A stretch of DNA of 64,000 bases from contig NC_052482.1 of the NCBI RefSeq assembly GCF_009730915.1, positions 2,170,001 to 2,234,000 on the forward strand. Reading direction: 5' to 3'. The translations under genes and the position numbers were made by a program. The stretch is from Dioscorea cayenensis subsp. rotundata. Its lineage: Eukaryota > Streptophyta > Magnoliopsida > Dioscoreales > Dioscoreaceae. Every line of letters starts with the position of its first letter. Within the stretch, counting starts at the first letter, position 1. Below the pieces are notes generated by a model that had not been told where the DNA came from, did not search any database, and saw nothing but the letters and a program-made list of their open reading frames with translations. This document shows, piece after piece, positions 35,745 through 47,345 of the stretch.

Positions 35745-37017
35745 TTTAAAATTTATTGTTTTTAATTTATTTTTATTTTCTGAAAATTAATTATGCTTAT
35801 TCTTTGAAATTATTTTGGAAATGCCATCACATGTTATTACTTATGTTTTAAATAAGTAACTCCTAGACTTAGTTGGAAGCATGGTGATTTTACTTTGTCA
35901 ATATTTATATTTGTTTATTTTTCTTTAGCAACCAAATTTGTTTAATAATATTTTTTTCAACCATCCAATCATGCAACATGATGATTTTGAAATACTATCT
36001 TAGTTCTTCAAACAGATTCAAAGAGTTGGTGTATTCTAGGGTACTTATTTATTTATTATTATTTTATCATTATTATTTTCCCTGAGATGTTTGTTTGAGT
36101 GGAAGCATGCTAGCTATCTCTTATATCTTAATGTGGCAATTCGGCCAAAGCTGGAAGTTTGGCATTCTCATATATATATATATATATATATAATTTATTT
36201 AACTGTTTTTTTTTTGCATGCATTTTTTTGGCAAAAATAATTGTTATTATTCTGTATTTTTGGCTTAGGAATCTGTCTGAATGTGTTGGTCTCCAAATGA
36301 GCAATATGCAACCCTGTCAGTGGGGGGTTAAACCCTGACCTTGTTGACGAGAAGTTCTGGAAAATGAGACTGCAATTTTGCGTCGTGTCCGTTCGTTGAA
36401 ATAATCAATGGCCACTTGATATTCAGTCTCTGGTCACCGAGGGTAAATAAATGACCTGTTATTTTGGCTCGGGTCACCGAGAGTAAACAAATGACTTCTG
36501 GCATCCTTAGTGAACTTGGAGACATACTCTGAAATATGTTATTTTGGTTTTGTTTATACTATTTTGTGTTATTGATTTTTGTGCAAGTTTCAAACTTGAA
36601 CTTTTGCTTTCAGTTTGTTTTTGGATTACTTACTGGGCTAGTGAGTTCATGGATTTATTTTAAATCCTTTTCAAATCAAGAGCAGTAGACCCAAGGATCT
36701 CAAAAGGCTTCCAGTAGACGTCTTCCTTTGGAGTTGTGCTTTATGTTGTAGTATTAGTTGTATGGTTGTTTAAGAACCTATTTGTAGGTCATTCTATATT
36801 TCATTTGCTTTGTATTCTTATTTGGTTGTAAACCTTAAGTTGTACTCATATTTTATATTTCTGTCAGTTTATCCTCTACTTCCAGTCTGTGTTAAGGTTT
36901 TGAGGCCTTGCAGGTTCATTGGGCCCCCCGCCCTGTGGGTCTGCGGCCGTTTATCAGTGCACCGGGTTCGGGGCGTGACAGTAGTACAATGGTTTTTTAT
37001 GCTGCAAAGATTGTTTT

Positions 37018-37877
37018 CTTATTGCACTAGCTAGCAGCTTCTCATCAAATTAACACTAGCAATTTCTATTTATGTGCAAAGAAACACAAGGTGCCCCTGC
37101 AGATAATACATTTGTTTTGGTTTCATTTGACTATCTTGATTATCTTTTACCTAACCAGTTGCTAAGTTTTATAATTACAGCCAAATTTAAACAAACTTAA
37201 TTAAGTTGATTGAACTCTGCCATCTTTGTAGTTAATTCCAAGCTACAAAACGTGTTAAGAATGCTGAGAAGCATGCATATTATGTGGAATGGCAGGCCAC
37301 CGTCATTTCTTCAAACAAACAAATCAATGAAAAAGGGTATTTTATCCTTCACAATTCTAACAAATATATATATATATATATATATATTTTTAGAATCTTC
37401 ATCTGCTGTATTGTTTTTCCATGTCGTATCAGTTTCAAGCTGTTTTATTTGTGACATATTTTAACAATTATTCATGTCACAAAATATTTTTTCTGTAATA
37501 ATTATATATTTTTGCATATTTAATTGAATGAAAAATGTATTTAATGATAATTTTCTTATTAGTGACAGAAAACATTGCTACAAGAGAAGACATGAAATAC
37601 ATTCATCAAGTTTTGCATATCAGCTCCGGTGAAACAGTTTTCTTCTAGCAATTTTCTCAAAGTCAACATCCATAAGAAGACGTTGACATTCCTTTGTGTA
37701 TCAATATAGGGGAATATTCACACTTCTCTATATACACCAACAAATCAATGTAGTAAGGAATAGGTGTTTCTGATGCAAAAGTTCATTTCAATTTTTGGCT
37801 TTTGGCAAATGTGAAAATGTGATGTTTGTACAGCTTGTCTGGTATCTTGCTTTGGAATGCTCAGAAAAAGTGAGGTT
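37018..37877 (-). other. 3' flank of BSK copy B
   Basis: Collinear with 12465-13345 of copy A, including a (TA)n run at 37364-37387 (longer than in A). The gene's 3' UTR should lie here. No other gene. Confidence 0.7.
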
Positions 37878-40800
37878 TTATGTATCTTGCTCGTCAATCC
37901 CTGGCATTGAATTAGATGGTCCCTGCATCGAATGTGAAAAAAAGCATCAAATGTCACTAATTTCAGGACAAAATTGGGAAGGCTATGAGATTGGCTTAAT
38001 TTCCATGAGATGATAGAACAAATATCACAGCACTAGCACATAGGGCCCTCACTGAAGTTATTTAGAAACTGCAAGCTTACAATATGCTTCACCAGAAATG
38101 CATTATTAAAAAGAAAAACCACACTGGTAACATATATAGACATGAAGATATCAAAAATGAAATCAGGAGTTGCTCACTGCATTATTGCTTTGAATTTGTG
38201 CAAATGTTGCGATAACATCTGTTATAGTGGGTCGGCTAGTAGGACTCTGTTCCAAACATTGATGAGCAAGTTTCACCAAAGCAGTTTCCTCTTCAATAGA
38301 ATATTCACCATTCAAACGAGAATCTAGAATGATAGGGATTTTTTTACCCAATATCAGCCTTACTGCCTGGAAACATGAAACAGGAAACATGATTATAACA
38401 AATAGATCACACATTATTTTGAATACAAGTCAAGAAATAGAAAAGAAAATTTGGGTGTGCATAGTTTTAATGCTTTTGGCTACTAGAGAAGTGAATTGCA
38501 CTATCTGCTGATTCATTCGATCCTATGCTTAATTAAAATTGAAGAAAAATCTGTCTAAAAGAGAATCAGATGAAGAAAAGAAGCAGAAAATAATTAATAT
38601 ATGAGACATATGGCATGTATAAAAGCCCAATCACCTCGATTCCCAGAATTTGCTTTCCGCTAAGTAGATCTCGTAGCATAATGCCAAAGCTGTATATCAT
38701 GCTTTCAGGAATGATCATTCCTACAAAAAAAGAAGAAAATTTCTTTGTTTGTAGGAATGGTTCACACAATTATTTGGCTAAGACCTTTAATTAAAATATA
38801 AAACCAACTACTTAATAATATTTTCTTTACTAAAAGAGAATCGGAGCGCATGTAGACAAGGTCAAATATGTCTGCCAACTACAACAAATGAACTTCAAGC
38901 AATGATAGGTCAATACCCACTACATGAATTTCAGGCAATGATCTGTCAATCCTCGTTATGCACTCTGGAGGTGTGTAAGAAATGTTAGTGCGGTAACATC
39001 TACGTCTCATGTGATTTTTCGCTAGACCGAAACAAGAAAGACAAGGATTGTCAGCCTGCAAAAGAACAAAAGAACAAAAGCATTTAAGGTTGCTAGCTTT
39101 ATTAATCAGTTTCATAAGTATTATCTGAAAGATCTATTTCTTTTAAAAATTTAACTAATATGACCTCATCAAAGAGGACTTTATTTGGATTTAGATCAAA
39201 ATACAAAGTTTGTGCTTCATTGATGCAATATTCCAAGGCTTCTGCTATATAACGTGCGACTCTTAAGCGCATAGACCACTCCATGGTTCTTTTTTTAGCT
39301 GCAGAAACAATTAGAAATTATATAACATCTTAAAACATGATGGAATGAAGATACATGCAAAATTTGTACAAGATGCTTAGATGCTTATGGAACTTGTTAT
39401 CATTCTCAAGAAATAAAATCGATCAATATAAAAAAGCACATGTAAATCTATGAAAACTCAAATGAAATTGATGGCACAACAAGCAAAAAGATATACCATC
39501 AACATCATCAACACACCATAGCAAGTCTAATTGTAAGCAGGATATGATGAGCTACATGTCCTTACAAGGTTTAAAAGAGATAGAGTGAAAGTAATTGACA
39601 CTCATTTTTCAGAAATACATGGCATCTTTTCTCACATGCTGCTCCTTGAGTTTGATTTCCCAACCAAGCTGGAAGCTTGTTGAAAATATTCTATTAAAAC
39701 ATTGGTCATGCTGAGGGATGACAAACAATGAAGAGCTCGGAGCAACTTAACTTTGAGCTAAATGTACAATAGAGAAGGATTTAGTGGGAAGATGTATGGA
39801 AGAACAAAAATACATTAGAGAGATGATTTATGAGGAGAGAAAAACAGGGATTCTTGATTTTCAAATTTTCTTTATCATAAAAAGATTTCTAATTTGGATA
39901 TTATTCAAAAGTCTATGATGAAGGCTTGTGGCTAAAACCAAGAACATGACAAATATAGGGCTAAACTGGGTAGCACCATCACCAAAAAGGAAATTATGTG
40001 CACCAAAGGTCAAGATTAATTAATTTCATTGGCTTAAGGAGACACAAGGACCATCTTCTTTCAAAAAGTTGCAAACGATAGTTGCAGAAAAATCTTATTT
40101 TAGAATGTTACTTAATGAAAGCAGGGTATAATCTGAGTATAAAGAGATTTTCCCAGTGTACTATTATCACACCAAAACCTTTAAAGCAGTAGAAAAAGTG
40201 AAGGGGGGCCCGCAATGCCATTAATTCTCTAATCTCTATGTAAACCAGATGTACTTATCTTCACTTGAAAGTCCTTTCCAATGAAGAAAATTACAGGAGC
40301 TATTCTCATAAGTCATGACCCATGTATCCAGAAAAAGCACCAAGCTTCTTGGACAGCTATCCCATTCTGTTTTCTGATGCCATTTTGGACACTCAAAGAG
40401 ATGCCCTTGGAAAGACATAATTTTTTTACCTTAACTTTATCATGCAGTGCAAACTTGGAAACAAAAACAATCAAACCCCACTACTGTTCTTCCAAAAAGG
40501 AAGGGTGCTAACAAATTAAGCCTTCTCATCCATATGTTTGTTGAATTGATGCTGTTGTGAATACTATAGAGGTGACACGTTCTTTTTCAAGATGGAGAAA
40601 ATTTTGGGTTTAAAGCTCAAATTATTATTATCAACACATATAAACACTAATTTATTTTAGTCTCTAATCGCTCCATATAAACTCTGGTTTGATTACTAGT
40701 CTTAAATATATAATTAATGAATGAGATCACATACAAACACTAATTTATTTTAGTCTTTAATCGCTCCATATAAAATCTGGTTTGATTACTAGTCTTAAAT

Positions 40801-41911
40801 ATATAACTAATGAATGAGATTACTAATTGCTCCAAAAATTAAAGCTCATGAATTTTTGCTAGCATTAACAAAAACTAATTAAGAAAAAACAGCCAAATTG
40901 GTGCAGCTAGCTCCATACAACTACTTTGCATATCGATTCAAGTGCAGAGCACCAAACAGTAACTCAAAAACGAATCCTAATTAAACTCCATTCAATCACA
41001 TGACATCAAGAAATAACCAAGAATCTACTCAAAAAGAATCCTAGACTCCATTCAATAGATTCAAATCACAATAAGAAATAGCAAAGAATCAACACAGAAC
41101 CAAGAATTACATTAAGCAATAGCAAAGAATCAACACAGAACAAAGAATCACATTAAGCAATAACAAAGAATCAACACAGAACGAAATCAAGAACAATTAA
41201 GAAGCTAGCTCGTTAACGCAGGAGAGAAGAGAACAAAACATACGGTTGGAAAGATACGTGGCGAGTGAATCATTGGGCATGAACTCCGCCACAAGAAGCC
41301 GCTCATCATCATCGCAGCAGTACCCAATCAAGTTCACAAGCCTCCGGTGTCTCAACCTTCCCCCTCTAATCGCCATCACCTACAAAACACCCCCATTCCA
41401 AACATTCATCTCACCAACAATCACAACAAGATCAACAAGAAACAATTGAACTAATTAAACAAGAACGAACCTTGAACTGCTCTTCATCAGGCCAGGCCAA
41501 CAATGAGAAATTCTTGACCGCGATTTGCCGGCCCCCAGGAAGGAGGCCGCTGTAAGTGTTGTTTGGGATTTCACCGTCGCCTTTTGAGAGAAATTTCTGC
41601 TCGGAAAATCCATCCGTCGCCGCCATTAACTCCTGAAGAGTGTACTGGCGGAATGGCGTTGTTCCCTCTTGATGTTGTTCCGTGACGTAGTTCCATCCGT
41701 ATTCTGAGAGGGCCATCACCTCGGTGGGGATGACATTGGTGTCCTCGGCGGGGTTGACGTTGGTGTCCTCGGTGGGGATGACATTGGTGTCCTCGGCGGG
41801 GTTGACATTGGTGTCCTCGGCTGGGTTGACATTGGTGTCTTGGTTGTGCTCGTCGTTGTCGGAGTCGTGGTTCTTCGGTTGGTGGGCGGCGGTGGAAAAG
41901 CAGCAACCCAT
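37878..41911 (-). CDS. BSK copy B: TPR-less BSK-family pseudokinase, intact 389-aa model
   Basis: Seven exons: 41911-41471, 41379-41244, 39298-39165, 39055-38917, 38720-38635, 38366-38178, 37922-37878 (1170 nt with stop). All junctions are GT..AG. The MGCC start implies plasma-membrane anchoring. An N-terminal 8-residue repeat (DTNVNPAE type, five copies) is unique to this copy. The BSK core has '[19 protein letters not shown]', '[20 protein letters not shown]', '[13 protein letters not shown]', '[14 protein letters not shown]' (HRD Asp context altered, as in BSKs), '[13 protein letters not shown]' (DFG lost) and '[12 protein letters not shown]'. These mark a pseudokinase of the brassinosteroid-signaling kinase family, substrates of BRI1 and partners of immune receptors. 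Exon 4 carries an in-frame 12-residue insertion ('[12 protein letters not shown]' region) from a tandem duplication. The usual C-terminal TPR is absent; the last exon encodes '[14 protein letters not shown]'. Family certain; exact splice sites inferred by eye. Confidence 0.85.
38880..38952 (-). repeat. 36-bp tandem duplication spanning exon 4 splice donor
   Basis: Minus-strand units of the type 'GGTATTGACCTATCATTGC..GAAATTCAT' occur twice in A and B but once in C (near 56790-56812). The C donor is ATGG|GTATTA. In A and B the first unit's equivalent has lost GT (A: GC; B: GA) and the second unit's GGTATTGAC supplies the donor, lengthening exon 4 by 36 nt in frame. Confidence 0.75.
41066..41182. 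repeat. 42-bp intronic minisatellite, copy B (about 3 units)
   Basis: Short version of the array at 16305-16575, in the same intron position. Confidence 0.75.
41720..41839 (-). repeat. 24-bp coding minisatellite in BSK copy B exon 1
   Basis: Five tandem 24-bp units encode DTNVNPAE or DTNVIPTE after residue 24. Copies A and C have one unit at the same position. The expansion keeps frame and adds 32 residues to the N-terminal acidic linker. Confidence 0.95.
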
Positions 41912-41995
41912 CAACGGTGGTGGGTTGGGAAATGGGAATGATTGTGTTTAGAGCGCGCGGAGAAGATGATCACTGTTCTTGTTTGTTCAGTCCAT

Positions 41996-42005
41996 CCTTT
42001 TATAC
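41996..42005 (-). promoter_or_regulatory. TATA box of BSK copy B
   Basis: GTATAAAAGG on the minus strand about 85 bp upstream of the ATG; identical in copy C (58696-58705). Confidence 0.65.
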
Positions 42006-42324
42006 TGTTTCCAGCCAACTTTATGTATTTTAGATTTTTATTATTTGACTTTGAAAATATGTACTTCCGCACTTTTTATACATTTTTAACTAAATCACAT
42101 GATTTTTTAAAAATTAGTTAAAATTAATTTGTAATTTAAAGTTTATAAAAATTGTATTAGTTTTCTAAAATTATACTTATAAAAAATATATTTTGAAAAA
42201 TGTGTAGTTAAATATAATTTATTAAAAATTTAAAAATATATTAAATATAATAGGTAAATTTCAAAAAAAAACCAAATAAGACCTCTAGGTACAAGTAAAA
42301 ACAAAAAAGAATCAATAAAGTATT

Positions 42325-42480
42325 AATCTAGTGGTAAGCCATGCCAATGGCGTGGTCAAATTTGTGAATAATATGCGAATACTTATAAAATTACTGTAGT
42401 TTAATGCGGGAAGAACCATATTTTTCATCAAGTTGTAAGATAGGGCCTTGTGGAGAGGCATTTGTTGTTTTTGATAAAAT
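42325..42480 (+). mobile_element. SINE-like element, copy B ortholog
   Basis: Matches 17513-17673 of copy A. A (TA)n tract at 42479-42503 replaces the A-rich tail region. Confidence 0.55.
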
Positions 42481-42503
42481 ATATATATATATATATATAT
42501 ATA

Positions 42504-43016
42504 TTAGTTAAGTTTGTGTATGGCTTTAATCAATTAATTTATTATATTTATATTTTAAAGCAAAATTTTGCTTTGATGCATATATGGAGATCATTTATGA
42601 ATGGTGATCGGTGAACATTTATCTATTTTTTTTTTTAAGATATAAGAGGACTAAATTTGTCTTTTCTAAATACTATATTATTTTACGATATTTGTTTATT
42701 TATTTTGGTACAGTGCGGGACTATATTATTTTGTTTTCTTATGGTAACTTGGACTTTTAATAAGTTTTCTTCAATTTAGATAATTTTTATGAAAAATATT
42801 GTAACTTTTGATTTTCTCCATTTTTTTTTTTACATATTTGTTGCCTAGTTTTGAAGGTCAAATGGTATTAGGTAATTGCAATTGTGTTTTATATGGGAAG
42901 AATTTTGGTTGACTATTAACGGTTGGTTTTCCTCGATGTCATGTTGGTCAGCTCTTTCATTTCCTAATTATAAAACTATTTTGATCATATATTAAGATTA
43001 TAAAACTAACTACATA
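42504..43016. other. upstream flank of copy B
   Basis: Collinear with A 18262-18685 and C 59220-59860, without the A-specific LINE. Homology to A stops at 43016, where a CACTA terminus begins, and does not resume before copy C. Confidence 0.75.
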
Positions 43017-43279
43017 CACTACAACAATTGTATCTATAACTACAATTTCATAGCCGCAAAAGATATTTTCGTACCTAGAACATTACAATAGTCAATAGCC
43101 AATAGCTATAGATAAAGTCATTTGTAGCTGTTATAATTTGATTAGATTTTTCAGTTACGGTGATCATTAATTCATAGCAAATAGATCATTTTTATTTTGA
43201 TATCTTAATTTTGTAGCAGTAACTAAGCTTTAGCCACAATAATATATTATAGCAAAATAACTTATCTAACTACAAATAT

Positions 43280-44407
43280 GGGCTTTTTGATAGCTTGGCC
43301 TTATTTTTTTTTATTTAACTAAATGGCCCTAGGGCCATTTTAATTTTCAAAATGGCCCTAGGACCATCACATCACCCATATGGGTGATGTAACAAGCTGA
43401 CTGGGCGCTGAGTGGGCTGCTGACTCAGCATTTTTAAATTAAAAATCGTGATTTTTGCATTTTAACCCATGAATTGTTTTATAATCAATAAATTGGCTTA
43501 TTCTTGGGTTTTTAACCATTTTTTTTAAAAAAAATTTATTAGTGTTTTAAAATTTACTAAACTTTTAAATAACTTTTTAAAAAATATATAAGTGTGTTTT
43601 TTAATTTAAATCCCTTATTTGTTTAATAATTAACATATTATCTTTTCCCTTTGGTTATTTAACCCAAATTTTATTTAAAAAAATTATGTAATTTTTTAAT
43701 TTATTAAAAAATTAATTTTTAAAGAATATAATTTAAAGAATATGTTTCCATATTCAAATATATTCTTTAAAATTAATTTTTTAATAAATTAAAAAATTAC
43801 ATAAATTTGTAAAACAAAATTTGGGTTAAATAATCAAAGGGAAAATATAATTTATTAATTATAATACAAATAAAAAAACACACTTATATATTGCATAAAA
43901 AGTTATAATTTTAAAATTTGTATTTTCATATTCAAATATATTCTTTAAAATTAATTTTTTAATAAATTAAAAAATTACATATTTTTTTAAATAAAATTTG
44001 GGTTAAATAACCAAAGAGAAAAGATAATATGTTAATTATAAAACAAATAAGGGATTTAAATTAAAAAAACACACTTATATATTTTTTAAAAAGTTATTTA
44101 AAAGTTTAGTAAATTTTAAGACACTAATAAATTTTTTATAAAAAAATTGGTTAAAAAAACCGAAGAATAAGCCAATTTATTGATTATAAAATAATTCAGG
44201 GGTTAGCAAAAATCACAATTTTTAATTTAAAAATGCTGAGTTAGCAGCCCAGTCATCACTGACTCAGCTCACAGTTATCGCCCAGTCAGCATGTTACATC
44301 ACCCATGTGGGTGATGTAATGGTCTTAGGGTCATTTTGAAAATTAAAATAGCCCTAGGGCCATTTAGTTAAATAAAAAAAAAATAGAGCCAAGCTATTAA
44401 AAAGCCC
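43280..44407. mobile_element. MULE-type foldback element, TSD TACAAATAT
   Basis: 1128 bp, nearly all inverted repeat: each arm is about 450 bp, beginning GGGCTTTTTGATAGCTTGG and its complement, and both arms contain 'catcacccatatgggtgatgtaa' and 'aaatggccctagggcc' blocks. The centre holds a third partial copy of the inner arm. A perfect 9-bp duplication TACAAATAT (43271-43279, 44408-44416) shows Mutator-type insertion. It is nested in the CACTA left end. Non-coding. Confidence 0.9.
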
Positions 44408-45354
44408 TACAAATATTTATTGCTTGTTGCAATAATGATTTTAAAATTTAGATACTAGCCATATTAATATAATTGTGGATATTTATTAATATACAACTAC
44501 AAAAATTCTATACATATGTCAAATTATAATTTAAAATTTAATTTGTTATGAGTATACCTTTTGTAGCTATACTTGATATATTCCATAGTTAAATATATAC
44601 ATATTAAAGAGCCACAGGAAAAAAAGTGAGATTGTGGTAAAAGCAAGAATACATGTTACAATTTAAAGTGTTAGAGAAAACCAATTATTATTTTATATCC
44701 ATCTAATTTTTAAAAAAATAATAATTCAACTCCTTTTATATAGCAAAAATATGGTAATAATAAATCTAAAATGCTTTATGTAATGAATAGACTGCATGAA
44801 AAAATATTCAAAATAAATTAAAATCTAAAAAAAACTGGCAGTGAAAGACAAAATCATCATCAAATATATATTATGCAATGGGAATTAATATGGAAAAACA
44901 CTAACAATTGGAGAAGATTCTTTCCATGCTCATATTCATGCCTACCATCACCCTAACAGGTTGAAAATATATATATTTTTAAGTTTTCGGAGAAAAAAAA
45001 CAATCAACATTAGACTCTTTATTGCGAAAGAAAAAAAAAGCCAAACACTAATTTCCTAAAATCCCTTTAAATAACATTCTCATCAAATACAATATAGTCA
45101 TAATTAGTTCAACATTCAACACTTAAAAATACATCAAAAGTAACTAGTCAAAAATAAAAAGTCAACTTAAAAGCTAAATAAAAATTATTCCTATTTGGAT
45201 CTCTCGGGTAGCTCCATAAAAAAGATAGCCCGAGTCTTTCTTCATGTTTATCTACAACAACAAAAAATAAAATAAAATAAAATAATAAATGAAAAAACAA
45301 GATAAATATTTTAATTTAAAAATTAAAAAAAAAATGAAGACTGGTATAATTTGC

Positions 45355-45720
45355 TCATAGCAATATATCTTCATCATCAGTATCAGGATCGAATTCCATA
45401 TCTACTTCTACTAAAGTTTCATCAATTAGATTAACATCAAAGGCAAAAGTTGAAAAGCATTCACACTATTTCTCCCCAAATTTATTAAGCCATCATCTTC
45501 TTCAATTGTGATTAAAAATTCATGATAGTTTTGTGATTTTGTTGAAAAACCTCCTCATCAATATGCATTGCATCAAAATTTCTCAAATCTTTTATTGGTA
45601 AATCATAAAAATTTTCAGACTAATTTTTTAAAACAATAACCCAATTAGGATTGTCATTTTAATTGAACCGAATGTAAGGATCCAAATAAAAATTGATTCA
45701 AGATTTGTTTTTTTACATTA
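45355..45720 (-). pseudogene. CACTA transposon protein C-terminal remnant (DUF4216-like)
   Basis: Minus-strand pieces read 'NDNPNWVIVLKN', 'NFYDLPIKDLRNFDAMHIDEEVFQQNHKT' in parts, and an acidic tail 'LVEVDMEFDPDTDDEDILL' and stop, in more than one frame. This resembles the C-terminal part of plant En/Spm-associated proteins with DUF4216. It supports the CACTA call for the surrounding block. Confidence 0.55.
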
Positions 45721-46659
45721 TTTATTATATGCAGCATATAATTATATTTATGTAATTATATTATATTATATTATACTATGTTTTTAATTCTGTAGGTGTC
45801 TAAATAATATTATAAAGATTTGTATCCAATTTAGTTAGAGTATAACATCCTTGTGTAATTATGATCATAGATATTTGTTAAAAAAAAGCATGATCATGGA
45901 TGCATCAATAATATTTACTTTGAGAAATTTTAATTATAAAATCTATAAGATTACAGCACCCCTAAATTTCAGAAGCATAAATATCAACTAAATCAAATTT
46001 TAAATGTAAATATTAAAAAACCCCAATAAATATGATCTGGATGGAATTTTTTAATTTTTGACCAATATGAAGAAATATATTTATATTAAAAGATGGACTC
46101 AAAATTAATCTTTCACATTATAAGTCATGCTGTTAAATTTATATGTAAAATTGATTTTAAAACAACTAAAACAAAATATTCAAATTGTAAGATAAATAAA
46201 TATTGTGTAATTTTTCTTTAATTCTTTTCAAAGGAAATAAAATAATTTTAATTCCCACCATATATTTTTTAGATAAAAAAATTACATAATTTTATTTTGG
46301 ATGAAAGTAAAATACTTTCAATTCCTTCCTTGTGTTATTTGGGAGGGAAATAAAAAAATTCCAATTCCCTCAATTTTAAGATACTATTAATATTTATTCT
46401 TGTTTTTTTATTAAACCCTATCCCTTATATTTTTTGTTGTGTCATCTTCCTCTACTATTGGGATCAAAGCTCTACTAATATTCGTGAAGATCTTATTAGG
46501 TATGTCTTTTAAATTAATCTTATTTATATATATTGAGATTAGGGATTGTAGCCATATGGTTCCTAATCATACTAAAACATAAAATTCTCCAAAATTGCAA
46601 TCACATGCCTAAGCTTCTATAGATTTCTAAGTAACTTTTTGTTTTCTTTATTTCTTGTC

Positions 46660-47330
46660 AACTTTATCAAATTGGTGCCCATACGAAATCAAATTAATCA
46701 ACCCATATTCTCCCTCAACACTAAACCACACACACCCCCATGTTATATGCCACCTCTCTCTTTACCCCCTATATTCACACAATTTAATTCTTCATAGATT
46801 TTTTTCTTGCAGGTCTAGATCATGACATGTTTGTATTTCACTTTCGATTGTATCCAATTGTTTTTAAATATTTCAAATTTTATTTACACAACTTTAGTAA
46901 TTATGGTCTTTTAGTTGTTTTTTTTTTAAATTTTTCTTTCATTTCGTTTTATGTCAATTTATCAAATTGGTATCTATACAAAATCAAATTTATCAACCCA
47001 TATTCTCCTTCAACACTAAACCACACTTGCTCCACTATCATGTTATATTCACACAATTTCTTCATAGATATTTTTTGTAAGTGTAGATCATGACATGTTT
47101 GTATTTCACTTTCAATTGTATGCAATTGTTTTTGAATATTTAATTACAAATTTTATTTACATAATCTTAGTAGTTATGGTATTTTAGTTGTTTTTTTTAT
47201 TTTTCTTACATATTGTTTTATGTTAATTTTATCAAATTGATACCTATACAAAATTAGATTTAACAACCCTTTATATCCTTTAACACTAAACCACATGCAC
47301 CACAATATCATACTCTCTCTCTCTCTCTCT
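46660..47330. repeat. tandem repeat, about 275-bp unit, 2.5 copies
   Basis: Units start near 46814 and 47084 ('tagatcatgacatgtttgtatttcacttt') and each continues through 'cctatacaaaatc' and 'aacactaaaccaca'. A partial unit lies at 46660-46813. Ends in a (CT)n run at about 47310-47345. No coding. Confidence 0.8.
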
Positions 47331-47345
47331 CTCTTTCTCTCTTTC

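Larger units (their letters stand above)
33105..36980 (+). mobile_element. solo LTR with nested Pack-MULE, TSD GTAGT
   Basis: TG...CA termini (TGTGGACCCCGCC ... GGGGCGTGACA) and a perfect 5-bp duplication GTAGT (33100-33104, 36981-36985). Total 3876 bp; removing the nested MULE leaves about 2.7 kb. Same terminal family as 7388-9469. It contains a (CTT)n run at 33189-33219, LTR-leader-like GC-rich sequence at 33240-33490, and (TA)n at about 33838-33852, 34021-34040 and 36170-36191. It sits 33 bp from the start of the copy B duplication block. Confidence 0.85.
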
